From Oryzias latipes (taxonomy: Eukaryota > Chordata > Actinopteri > Beloniformes > Adrianichthyidae), in contig NC_019859.2 in assembly GCF_002234675.1 (NCBI RefSeq), forward strand, positions 28,887,973-28,951,972: a stretch of 64,000 nt of DNA, written 5' to 3'. The notes below the pieces were generated by a model. That model saw only the letters and a list, made by a program, of their open reading frames with translations, was not told the origin of the DNA and did no database searches. This document shows positions 12,626 to 22,720 of this stretch, piece by piece. Made by a program: the position numbers and the translations under genes. Each line of letters starts with the position of its first letter. The first letter of the stretch is position 1.

Positions 12626-12934
12626 CTACAGAAAACGGATAAGGAGTGAGTCCCACAAAGAAACAGACAGACATGCACAGAGGCCAATATTCCAGACTAG
12701 TGTGAATTGATGTTTGGATGCTGTGGTTGGAAGAACTATAAATGAGAACAGAGACAAATGAAGATCTCCTCATTTTCACCAAAAAGTTTCACAGGAGGAA
12801 AGAAATCGATTTAAAATCTGAGGCGCTGGTCAGACCCAACCATCTTGGAAAATCCTCTGATTCTGGTTCCTTGCACCTCCAGAAGTAAGTCTGCCTACCT
12901 TTAAAGCTTTGTTTCCTTTGTTAGTCGTCGTCAT
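12146..12934 (-). CDS. mafg: mafg: small MAF bZIP transcription factor MafG
   Basis: Two coding exons, 12899-12934 (12 codons, [12 protein letters not shown]) and 12146-12625 (159 codons plus stop), give 171 residues; human MAFG has 162. Small MAFs lack a transactivation domain. They bind MARE/ARE DNA as homodimers (repressing) or as heterodimers with NRF2, BACH or NF-E2 p45. Visible in order: the SUMO-type site V-K-R-E at residues 13-16, the extended homology region [18 protein letters not shown], the basic region [20 protein letters not shown], a leucine zipper ([18 protein letters not shown] onward to [13 protein letters not shown]), and the C-terminus [10 protein letters not shown], identical to human MAFG and not MAFK or MAFF. 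A Gly/Val/Ala-rich stretch inserted before [13 protein letters not shown] accounts for the extra length. In humans MAFG also lies next to PYCR1. Confidence 0.97.
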
Positions 12935-12963
12935 GCCCAAGAGCCCTGCTCTTCTGCACAGAC
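12899..12963 (-). CDS. mafg: mafg exon with start codon
   Basis: The acceptor GTTTTCCAG precedes 12963; 29 nt of 5' UTR come before ATG at 12934-12932. The 12 codons end GCT TTA AAG|GTAGGC at phase 0. The next exon begins GTG AAG CGT GAG, so the SUMO-type V-K-R-E motif directly follows the junction. Confidence 0.93.
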
Positions 12964-13154
12964 CTGGAAAACACCACAACAACAAAAAGAGAAAGAAGTG
13001 AGAGGTTTTCAAAAATTGCTTTTTTTCCTCTGCATTCACAGCAGCTGACCAGGAGGGGAACCCCAGACCCAACTGAACTATGGCCCACCACGCTACAAGT
13101 TCTGACTATCATCCATTATGTTGGTCTCAGATTAAATTGTCAAATCTTATATAC

Positions 13155-13790
13155 AAATGGGACTGAACGTTTAGGCACCCAATGTAAAACGCTATATTAT
13201 TGTGCATAAAGAAGCCAAGGAAAGATGGGAAAATCTTCTAAAGGTATCAGGTTAAAAGTGAGACATTCTTGTAATTGGTCAAAAAATTAGTGTTTCTTCA
13301 AATATTACCCTTTCAAAATAACAGAAACAAAATAAATGTGTGCAAAAGTTCTGCCACTCTGCAGAGGTAAGGCCCCTTTACCCACCCACCCACTCTGGGC
13401 AAGTATCCCAGTTGTCTTCCAGTTCTTTCAGACTTCTGGGATGTTTGTTACACACTGCTCATTTCAAGTCTATCCATAGATTTGAAGTTATTTTGAGGTC
13501 AAGTGACTGGGAAGACCATGGCAAACCTTCAGTTGATGCCTTTTAATATAACCCAGTGTGGATTTTAAGGTGTGTTTAGGAGTGTTATCCATTTATAGAA
13601 GCGTTCCTACAGTGCTGTTTTCTGTTATTGTTAAAGGCTAAATGATGGAAATAAAGCCTAATTTTTTTTTTACATATTACAAGAATGTCTCATCTGTAAT
13701 CTGAGGCCTTTTGAACCTTGTTCCTTGGCTTCTTTATGCACAATAAATTAACATTTTACCTGGGGTGCCCAAACTTTCTTGCTGTACATC
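13155..13790. mobile_element. Non-autonomous Tc1-like MITE with long terminal inverted repeats
   Basis: The left end reads AACGTTTAGGCACCCAATGT followed by a stretch ending TTATTGTGCATAAAGAAGCC. The right end is its complement (GGCTTCTTTATGCACAATAA, then GGGGTGCCCAAACTTTCTTG). Homology extends inward for roughly 100-200 bp in each arm, including GAGACATTCTTGTAAT. No transposase is left. Outer boundaries are accurate to about 10 bp. Confidence 0.8.
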
Positions 13791-14609
13791 AGCTAAAGTT
13801 CACTTCAGTACAAGTTAGAGAAACATTGTTGGATTCAAAGTTTTTGCAGTGCAGCAGCAGCTTAGACCTTTTCCTCTCTACGAGGCTACATAAGAGAAAG
13901 TGAAAAACCTTCCGGAGAATTTCCCATGGCTTCCTGTTTCCTGGTGCTTTTACAGTCAAAGCCCACTGCATTTTGCAGTTGAGCTCTGATTGGCTGGTTT
14001 TAAGCCACGAGCAGTAAGATGAGTGAGAACGAACAGGAAGTGGTTACCATTGTGGGAAGACTTGGGAAAACTGTTCATAAAGTGTGCAGATAACGAGCTT
14101 CACCTCAGCGGGAAGTGGATGTCACCTCGGAGCAGAGGATGCGCTGCCTGAGCGTGTACAGCATGGAAGAGCTGAGAGGGAGGGCTATGAGGGGTCAGCA
14201 GAGCGAGAGTGGAGGTGCAGAAGATGAGATCAGCTCCATAACCAGCGTCTGTCAATGACAGGCTTTGTGCTGCACTGGCCCGGTTCTCATCTCAGACCTG
14301 TGAGCCTGTGCAGACAGCAGTGAAGAGAGGCCATTGTTGCTAAGCGATTATGGGAGCAGTCATGATGACTCAGCAGATTCCTCATTTCACCCCTACAGCC
14401 CCTCCTCAGTCCCACCTAACGTGGTTCTACTTTTCTCTGACACCCCCCATCACGACCTCCATCCTCCTCTCACTATCACTTCGTGCTGAACCTTCATTTT
14501 TTTCCTGTCTGACTTCATACCCATCTCACACTGTTCATAAAAATTTGGGCCTGAATGTGGATGCCTCCTATACTGTAGGGGGCAGCATGACCTCTTCTTA
14601 TTGGTTTAC

Positions 14610-15116
14610 ATTCACCAATAAATATTTTTGACTGTATAAAAGAGAACTGGACGGATATCACGTCACATCATGCATAGAAACTGCCTTACAGCAAAATTAA
14701 GCCAATTCACTTCATTTTTCCACGATACAAACGTCGCCATCTCAGAGCGAGACGACAGTGATTGGTCAGAGTGATCTAAGTCAACGTTTCTATGGCAACT
14801 CCTGGCGGCAATCAGGAGTAAGCGTGTTGGAAGTCAACACCCCTCCCATTGAAAGCGGGCTCTGAAGAATCTGTCAATCAAACTTTCAAGGTGGGGACCA
14901 GTGGGCACCATATGTTTTTACTGAGGTATATGATTGGCCAATTTATAACTTAAATAAATTGCAATAAAGAAAAAAAGTGGGAAAAATTTAGGATGAGCAA
15001 GAAGATGTTAAGGAAAAGATATCAGAGCAAGAATGCATTTCTGACAAATAGAATGACTGAGTAATAGCTGTTTATTTCTCAATAGAAGTCTATGTCATTT
15101 TGGCTTCTTGGACCAC
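14610..15116 (+). repeat. Dispersed repeat, copy 1 (inverted partner at 16670-17085)
   Basis: The reverse complement of this segment aligns along its length with 16670-17085. Shared blocks include AAGAAGCCAAAAT, CATAGACTTCT, TCATTCTAT, TTAACATCTTCTTGCT, GCCCGCTTTCA and GTTGCCATAG. The GACTGTATAAAAGAGAACTG end resembles common fish MITE/SINE sequences. Function and family are unknown. Confidence 0.8.
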
Positions 15117-15171
15117 CGTGTACTTCCTGTTTGGAGCGAGAAGGGGGTGATTGCTTTGTCCAGTTCTCATA

Positions 15172-16006
15172 TACTATGTTACCAAAAGTATCGGCTCACT
15201 TCCCTTGACTCACAAATAAACCTAGGTGCCATCCTATTCCTAACCCATAGAGGTCAATATGATGTCGGTCCACCTTTTCCTGCTTTTACAGCTTCAACTC
15301 TTCTGGGACTCTTCCACAAGGTTGAGGAGTGTTTATAGGAATTTTGACCATTCTTCTAAAAGCTCATTGGTGAGGTCACACACGGATGTTGGTGGAGAAG
15401 GCCTGGCTCTCAGTCTCTGCTCTAATTCATCCCCAAGGTGTTCTATCAGGTTCAGGTCTGGACTGTATGTGCAGGCCAGTCAAGTTCATCCACACCAGAC
15501 CCTCTTAACCGTGTCTTTATGGACCTTAAATTCCATAGACCCATTCCATGAAGCTCTCTGTGTACTGTAGTTGGACTAATCTGAAGGTCGCATGAAGCTT
15601 GGAGCTCTTTAACAATTGTCTGTGCAGAAAGTCAGCTACCTCTTTTCACTGTGCGCTACAGCATCCACTGACCCCTCAGTACACGTTGTCTACCACTTTG
15701 TGGCTGAGTTGCTGTTGTTTCCAAACTTTTCCATTTTGTTGTGATAGAGCTGACAGTTGACTGTGGAATATTTAGGAGCAAGGGAATGTCACCACTGGAT
15801 TTGTTGCACAGGTGGCGTCCCGTAACACTTCCACACTGGACTTCATTGAGCTCCTGGAAGCGGCCCATTCTTTCACAAATGTTAGTAAAAACAGTCTGCA
15901 TGCCTGAGTGCCTGATTTTATACACCTGTGGCCAGACCAAATGATTAGGACACCTTATTGTGATAAATTTGGATGGGTGAGTGAATACTTTTGGTAATAT
16001 TGTGTA
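15172..16006 (-). mobile_element. Internally deleted Tc1/mariner element, copy 1
   Basis: The termini are related inverted repeats: ACCAAAAGTATCGGCTCAC on the left and GTGAGTGAATACTTTTGGT on the right. The minus-strand open frame 15656-15940 keeps the N-terminal helix-turn-helix part of a Tc1 transposase (GRFQELNEVQ, HLCNKSSGDIPLLLNIPQST), and 15250-15540 keeps the C-terminal part. The middle of the roughly 1.6-kb parental element is missing, so the copy is dead. Confidence 0.88.
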
Positions 16007-16071
16007 TACAGTTAATGATGAACAAAAGGAGAAGAGCTAGAAGATGAGTGGAACAAGGAAGTCTTCTAGAG

Positions 16072-16669
16072 CAGTGGTCCCCAACCCCCAGAATGGTCCG
16101 CGTGGCACTTGGCGCAGATAGAAACAAAATGCATAGGCTTACTTTGATGATTTCTGTTTTGTTTATTTTCTGATGCTGAAGGAAGTTTTATTTTGGAAAA
16201 CTACTGGATTCTGTTCACCACATCGGTGTGTCTTGACGCTTCACGTGACTTTAAGCAGCTGCTCGGATGTGCCAAGTTGAGGGAGAAAAGAGCCAGTGAA
16301 AAAAACTAAAGAAGAGTCTTAGACTTCAAAGAAAAATAAAGCTGCTATTTAGAAACACAACCAGAAGTTTTCCTCCAAGTACGTATTTATGAAGACAGTT
16401 GTTCCCACGGACCAGAAGCTGCTCGCTCTGCCTAATATGCTGCAACAGACTTTTAAATGTTTCACACACGCTTATAATAAAAGTTGCAGATACTGTGGGT
16501 TCATGTTCATTATGTAGAAAATACCAGTTTTATGACTGTTGTGTCATTTTATTTTGCTTTATTGATCCGTCACACCATGAAAGTCAGACGCGGTTGAATT
16601 TAGCGTTCGGTTGTAAGCATCCACTTTGACGTTTAAGGGAAAATCTTTATCACAAAATTTAAGTTTCAT
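16072..16669 (+). mobile_element. hAT-type (Charlie-like) remnant
   Basis: It begins CAGTGGTCCCCAACCCCCAG, the standard terminal sequence of a widespread fish hAT family, followed by TTTTGGAAAACTACTGGATT and TCTTAGACTTCAAAG segments typical of its interior. No intact transposase. The right end is not clear. Confidence 0.65.
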
Positions 16670-17085
16670 GGGTTAAAGAAGCCAAAATCCCATAGACTTC
16701 TCAGTCAGTCATTCTATTTTTTAAAATAAGCATTTTTGCTCTGGTGCATTTTTCTTAACATCTTCTTGCTTATTCTAATTTTTTTTCTATATTTTTTGTT
16801 ATCGCAAATTCTTCAAATTATAAACTGGCCCCCACCTCAAACGTAAGCCCGCTTTCAGTGGAAGGACTGTGGACTTTCAACAAGTTCACTCCTAATTGGT
16901 GACAGTAGTTGCCATAGTAACTTTGACCAACCAGACCAATCACCGCTTACTGACGTTGTCTGGCTCCAAATAGCAGCGTCTGCATCACGGAAAAATGGCG
17001 ACTGAATTGGTTTCATTTGGTTGGAGAAGGAAGTAAGCCGTTTTCTATGGGTGACGTCTCTTATACAGTCAATGTGTGTACTCTT
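16670..17085 (-). repeat. Dispersed repeat, copy 2 (inverted relative to 14610-15116)
   Basis: Homologous in reverse orientation to copy 1. The two copies enclose the Tc1 and hAT remnants, so together they could fold into a large imperfect hairpin. Confidence 0.8.
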
Positions 17086-18371
17086 TACTTGTACTTTAGT
17101 AATATTTTGCAATAGCAACATTCTCAAGTACAGCATTTATCTGTTCTTCCTATTCTGTTAGTATGGCACCCCACTCCACGCCTAGTTTCCTTTCTTCTTG
17201 TACATGACTCAGAATGCATCTTTTCTACAATGCACCTCCATCTTTGAGGGGGTGTGAGTGACACTGTCTCACAATCAAGAAGCCCTGCAGGACGGAAAGT
17301 ACACATGGCCTATGCGCACAAAACAACACAAACCTGAACATGACTGGCGTGCACTCCAAGAACTCCAAACATATAAGTTCTAAAGGGTCTAATTCATCCT
17401 TAGAAAAAAACACTTGAAACTGAAAACAAAGACTTCATATTTTCAGTTTCCTTAAATGTTTCTGATCACTAAATCTGAAACTGCTTCATTCATCTGGCTG
17501 ACCACTGTGCACGTGCTCATGCACGTCAGCCTCCTTCATGTTCACGACCCCCCATCACCACCACTGTACGTTGATCCTCGCACAATAGACGATCAAAGAT
17601 GGAGGGATGGATGTTGGGGGTGGGGGTTTCCTGGCAGGCACTGGTTGTTTACCCTCTGTGCCCAACCCCCCCATCAGCAATTCAGACAAAAAGCTTGTCA
17701 CAAAGCACATGCACACCGCCCTGTGATGGAGGTGGGGGGTGGGGGGTGGTTGATAGTCAAACATGTGGAGATGAGTCTGGGCAAAAGTATACATCCCTTC
17801 CAAAATGCCATTTTCACCTTCAAGCTTTTTTCTTTCCTCTGCTCAGCACCCACCCCAAAAAAACGAAAAAAAAAACATTATATAGCCTCCTGGAGCAGCA
17901 TCATGAGTTTCAGCAGGGAGGTCTAACTTCCCAGTTCTCTCTGTTGCATTTTGCCAAAATTTATGGATCCGTTTTACTTCATTCGAGTTAGTTTTGTTTT
18001 TAATGTAAGAATGAATTTCAAAATAAAAGTTTCATAATTTATGGGTCAACAATGAACAGGTTAAACTGAAAATGCCTCCAAATTTTGTGAACAGCTTTGA
18101 GGAGCGACCCCCTCCGGGATGCAGACTCCAGGATCCTTTGCTGTACACAGGGCTAATATTTATCAAGGGGCATGTGTACAAAAAGGTCCTGGGGTGTCCT
18201 TCCCGTTATGCTGTCTTTTTTTTTTTTTTTGGGGGGGGTATCAGAGTCTAAGGTGGTACAACAGACAGTTTTTGTGCTGTGGCAGGCTGTATTTTTATGG
18301 TGCCGCTGGAAGAATGCTGACAACTCAGGAGCAGAGCTGCTTACAGTAACAGTGAGGAGAAAACATGCACA

Positions 18372-18401
18372 TGTGTGTGTGTGTGTGTGCGTGTGTGTGT
18401 G
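18372..18401 (+). repeat. (GT)n microsatellite
   Basis: A GT run with one GC interruption, inside the mafg intron and next to a long purine-rich plus strand tract (about 18460-18840). Confidence 0.95.
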
Positions 18402-18459
18402 CTGGAGGGAGGTGGGGGTTACAGGTGAGGAGCAGCATAGGTGAGCAAAATATGGCCTC

Positions 18460-18840
18460 AAGACCAGAAAAGATAAAGTTGCAAGAAAAGAAAACTGAGG
18501 ATTGGGGAGATAAGGGGGGGGGGGGTCTGAAAGAGTGCTGACGTCTCCAGCGCTGATTAGCGTTACACAGAGACATCACACCCACAGCGGAGAAAAATGC
18601 TGAGTATGTAGGGAAGGCTGGGGGGGGGGAGTGACAAGGGAGGAGAAAAAGAAGAAAAGAGAGATGTCTTGGAGGAGAAGGGTGGAGGTGGGGTTGGTAT
18701 GAAGAAAGAGAAGATGGGGGTGCAGGGAAGGAGGAAGACGAGGGGGTGGGAAAGCATTTGGGTGAAAATGCACCCTCAACACATTTGTAAGAGCTTAGCT
18801 GTTGAGCACAGGGATCTGGGGGAGGTGGAGGGGATTGGGG
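18460..18840 (+). repeat. Purine-rich (G/A) low-complexity tract
   Basis: Strong strand asymmetry: the plus strand is mostly GGAGG, GAAGA and poly-G runs. It explains the long proline/serine-rich open frames on the minus strand, which are artefacts. Confidence 0.8.
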
Positions 18841-18967
18841 TCGACTAGAGAAAAACCTGAACTCAGCAACGAACACAATGAAAACTTCCAATTAGAAAAG
18901 TTCTGAGGCTGATCCGGTAAAATGAAACCACCCTAACCCCACAGAAAAAAGCTCCATGATGACCCCA

Positions 18968-19066
18968 AGGTGCATCCTGGTCCAGATCTGATTCAGGTCT
19001 GATCCAGAGCTGGTCCTGATCGGATTCAAGTCTGATCCAGAGCTGGTCCTGATCTGATTCAGGGCT
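18968..19066 (+). repeat. Short tandem duplication
   Basis: The unit TCTGATCCAGAGCTGGTCCT recurs with a period of about 34 bp, with diverged partial copies on both sides (GTCCAGATCTGATTCAGG, CTGATTCAGGGCTGG). Confidence 0.8.
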
Positions 19067-20573
19067 GGTTTCTTCTCTTTCTGGTTCAGCAGGTATAAAT
19101 GTTTACCTGAACTTTGGTTTGGACAAAAACCAAGAAAACTGGTCTTCTAGATAACAAAGGTTCTGGTTCTCTTGCAGATGAACGTCGGTGCGGTTCACTT
19201 CAGAGTAAAGGCAGATGGAAGTTCCACAGACCAAAGGGAGGAGGAGAACGAAAGGGAAGAGATACTATAAGCTCAGTGTGATTAGAGGAGATTCACAGTC
19301 TGAATCTTTTAAAACTGCCAAACCAAGAGAGCCATCAGAGGAAATCCGTTCTGGATCAGGCCAGCACCTCACCTGCCTGAGGATGTCATCTTCATTTCAG
19401 ATGAATCAAGGTGGACAAAAGCACAAGTAAAAGTGTGTCAGCAGCTGATCAGAGGTTCACGCGGACTTCAGGAGGCAGACTAACAGGATCATGAAGCTCG
19501 TGCACGCCTGTACGTGCGCAGACGCCTTCAGACAGAGCTCTAATTAATCTTGTTTAGGAGGAGCTCCGGTCACTGCTGACACAGACACTTTTCTGAGAAA
19601 GAGACTTTACACTTAAGGCTTGGCAACGTTGGACAGACGCGAGGAAACAAACAGCAGATTAAGGCACCAAAAGCGACCTGAGGGTCGCTGCACGTGGGCC
19701 TGTGCACGCACAAACAAAACAGCAAATATAGTATGATCAAGAATAGACTGTAGAGTGGTTTGCGATGCAGTGTTGATTGAATAATCCCACCAATAACTGG
19801 TGCGCTGTCCCCCTGAAGCAACTCTCTGAGCAATAACTGATGATGGCATTCGAGTCAGGCGGCGCTGGAACGCTGTAGGACTCTGAAGAGACGTGATGTA
19901 GAGACACAGCCAATGCCTAAGGTGGGGGGGGCGAGACCTAAAGCCCCAAAGCGATACAAAAACCAGATCCTGGCTGCGGTCCACCTGGCTCCTGTTAAAA
20001 ACAAAGGAGGCAGAGCTCATCGATCCACAGCGAGGAGAAGGTGTTGAGGGAGTTGGTAAATAATTAACGACAGGCACAGTTTGGAGGCTTATTGAGAATT
20101 AAGAGTCAGATCAGAGATAATTGCAACGTGTGAGTGCAGAAGATGCTCAGAGTGCAGATGAAGGACCATGGAGACGGGGAGGAAAAAGACATCAGTCTGA
20201 GCTCTGTGCAGAGGGAGAGGGGGGGCCGCTCTTAAAAGGAGGGAATTTGTCAAGCTGGAGATCAGGATGATAACAGGAGAGACAAAAACACGCAGGTAAA
20301 GACTTGTAAAGGAGTGGAACCAGAGAGCTTCACGCCATTCGAAAGGAAGAGCCATCATTTTTACACTTCTCTGAGAGGAATAAAGACAGGCACCCTGTGT
20401 GCGCTTGTGAGACAAGAGGCACAAAAAAGTCCTGGCGTCGACACGTTTTCCCATTCCAGGTAGTAAGTCGGAGTGTGATGATAAATTTCCCAACACAAGC
20501 AGAAAAAATGCACTGTCAGGCAATTGAGCCCTGCTCCTTTTTTTTTATAAGCACCTTTCTTTGGGGAGAGAGT

Positions 20574-20632
20574 GCTGTGTGTGTGTGTGTGTGTGCGTGT
20601 GTGCATGTGTATGAGAGCTGTGTGCGTGTGTG
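20574..20632 (+). repeat. Imperfect (GT)n microsatellite
   Basis: Interrupted GT repeats in two blocks within the mafg intron. Confidence 0.9.
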
Positions 20633-21549
20633 TTGCAGAGCTGTGAGGGCAGGCAGCAGGGAGTCAAACGCTGAGTTCATTTCTCCTAAAGCTGTGTCCT
20701 CAGTCAGCAGTGCCCACTGGAAACGGAGCCAGAGGAAGAATGTGACAACAGAGGAACCTTCTGAGAAACTCCGATCTGGAGCAAACACACAAACTCATGG
20801 ACGGAAGCAGTCCTTTTGTCTGTTCCTGACAGCCATGTTAAGGTTTCCCAGTGTCAGTTCAGCTGGAACGATAGCTACTCTTCTCTCTCAGGTAGTACCC
20901 AAAACAACCAGCAGTTTGAAGCTAAACATCTCCATCCATCAAACATCAGCTACTTTAAACTAAACCGACAGCTTTGATGAGGAAGAGACCCCACCACCAA
21001 ACCTCCAGTAAAGCTGGCTAAAATCATTAACCCATGATCGAATTCAGCCCAAACAGAAGTGTACTCCATGGTTCTCTTCACTGAACACGTCAAGGTTTTT
21101 CTCCCCAAAAAAAGATCTCAACTGTGTCAGTTTAGACTGTAGAATATCAGGCTACCCTGACATTATCCATAAGAAGAAGTCGTATGGAGCCAAGAAGAGG
21201 TTTTCTATTTTCCAGTATGGTTTGTGTAAGGGTTCTGTGGTTTTGTTTGGTTTTTCGTCATGTTCTGAGTTGCCCTCAGTCACACGGTTTCCCGGTCCAT
21301 CATGATCCATAGCTGTTGTCATTTTAGTGAATTGCCCTCAGCCTGTCTGGTCTTCAGTTCATCCTTGCTAGGTCATCTGCTTTGTTGTGTCACCTTTTTG
21401 TTGCTCGATGGGTTTTGTCTTTTTCCAGTTTGTTTATTAAATATTTTATTTCCTGTCACCAAGCCTGGTCTTCTGCATTTTGGGTCCTCCACCACCGGCT
21501 CCTGACAGTTTGTCCTTAGAGTATGATGTAGTTTGTGGATGTGGGGGCT

Positions 21550-21570
21550 GGGGGGGGGGGGGGGGGGGGG
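21550..21570 (+). repeat. Poly-G tract
   Basis: A run of about 20 G just after a retroelement-like tail (GGGTCCTCCACCACCGGCTC). It could form G-quadruplex structure and is likely length-variable. Confidence 0.85.
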
Positions 21571-22620
21571 CATGACTGACATCAGACCTCTGGAGAATCG
21601 ATCACAGCAGATCTGTACACCGCCACAGTCCTCCGAACTTTGATCATCTGCAAACTGACCACACCAGACTCTGACCTCAAACGGACACAGTTCTACTATG
21701 ATGTGAGTGGACCCTTAATCTCACCGCCTAACAACTCATCAGGACCAAACAAGATCATCTTTAGTTCCAGTTTGAGCAGACAGGTGTGACTGCCTGAACA
21801 TTAGGTTCAAGAGTTCAAGGTCTCTGATATAAACCTCCTTTGGCTCTTCCATCGGCATGGTGGGATTACCCCCAGAGCTCTTCAGGCTCACTCAAACAAG
21901 CCTTTTTAAAAACTCAGGTGGGACCATTCCGTTCTATTGTGAAAATCTGGACCAAAGCGAGTCGCAACATTTGAAAACAGATGGATGCTTTCCTTCTTTC
22001 CTCTTGTGTCGCCCTCAAGATCTTATGGAGAGAAATTAGACTCAGTCGGATTTGTGCGTGCGTAATTCTTGATTTGTGCGTAAATTAGGATTTGTGTATG
22101 CATATTCTTGCTTTGAGCGTGCGTAAATTAGGATTTGTGCATAAATTTGGATTTGTGCGTGATTTGTTACTCACATAATACGTTTTAAGTATAAGTTAAA
22201 AAAATATAAAATGAAAAATATACAAAATGTAATTTACGTATGCACAAATTAAGATTACAACAGCTTGAAACTACTTACACACACACATCTTTGAAAAACA
22301 CGCATGAATCCCTTGTTACGCACACACGAAGCCAAAGTTACGCACGGATCTACCGTGAGACTGTTTTCACGTCTCACAAATTCGTCTGTGAGTGCTGCGT
22401 TTAAATACCAGTGGAATGCTTGGTCATTAGACTTTTCCTATCAGCCTTCCCTTCTAAACGTATTTCCTTCAGTGGGTGTAGCAGGGCTTAAAAAAACTTT
22501 AAAGGAAAATAAAAATTATTATCTGAGAATATGACGTTCACTTTTAAACGCTAATATATATATTAAAAGTATATTATTCTCCGAGACACCGAATTGATAC
22601 AAAATGCGTAATAGGAACGA

Positions 22621-22636
22621 CCAGTAGGGGGCACTG
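22621..22636 (+). promoter_or_regulatory. CTCF-like motif
   Basis: CCAGTAGGGGGCACTG fits the CTCF core consensus (CCASYAGRKGGCA type). It lies in the loop of the foldback element, 52 bp before the exon-like ATG. Binding is not shown by sequence alone. Confidence 0.45.
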
Positions 22637-22687
22637 TTTTTTCTTCCGGAAAAATCAAAGGCAGTCAGACTGAGAGTCACGGGAAGA

Positions 22688-22720
22688 ATGGCGGCCCATC
22701 TCGGTGGTCAGCGCCCCGAA
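22688..22720 (+). other. Exon-like ORF of 11 codons with splice donor, in the foldback loop
   Basis: GAAGAATGG gives a good start context. The frame reads MAAHLGGQRPE and stops at a perfect GTAAGT donor (22721-22726) in phase 0. Upstream lie an ETS-like CTTCCGG and a CTCF-like motif, as in housekeeping promoters. It looks like the promoter and first exon of a host gene. The parent gene is not recognised, and no partner exon is evident downstream. Confidence 0.4.

Noticed and set aside
18325..18891. 188-codon Ser/Pro-rich open frame on the minus strand
   Set aside because: Produced by the purine-rich low-complexity tract and a (CA)n run; no start context or conserved motif.
20397..20963. 188-codon plus strand open frame
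   Set aside because: Runs through a (GT)n microsatellite coding Cys/Val repeats; no conserved sequence.
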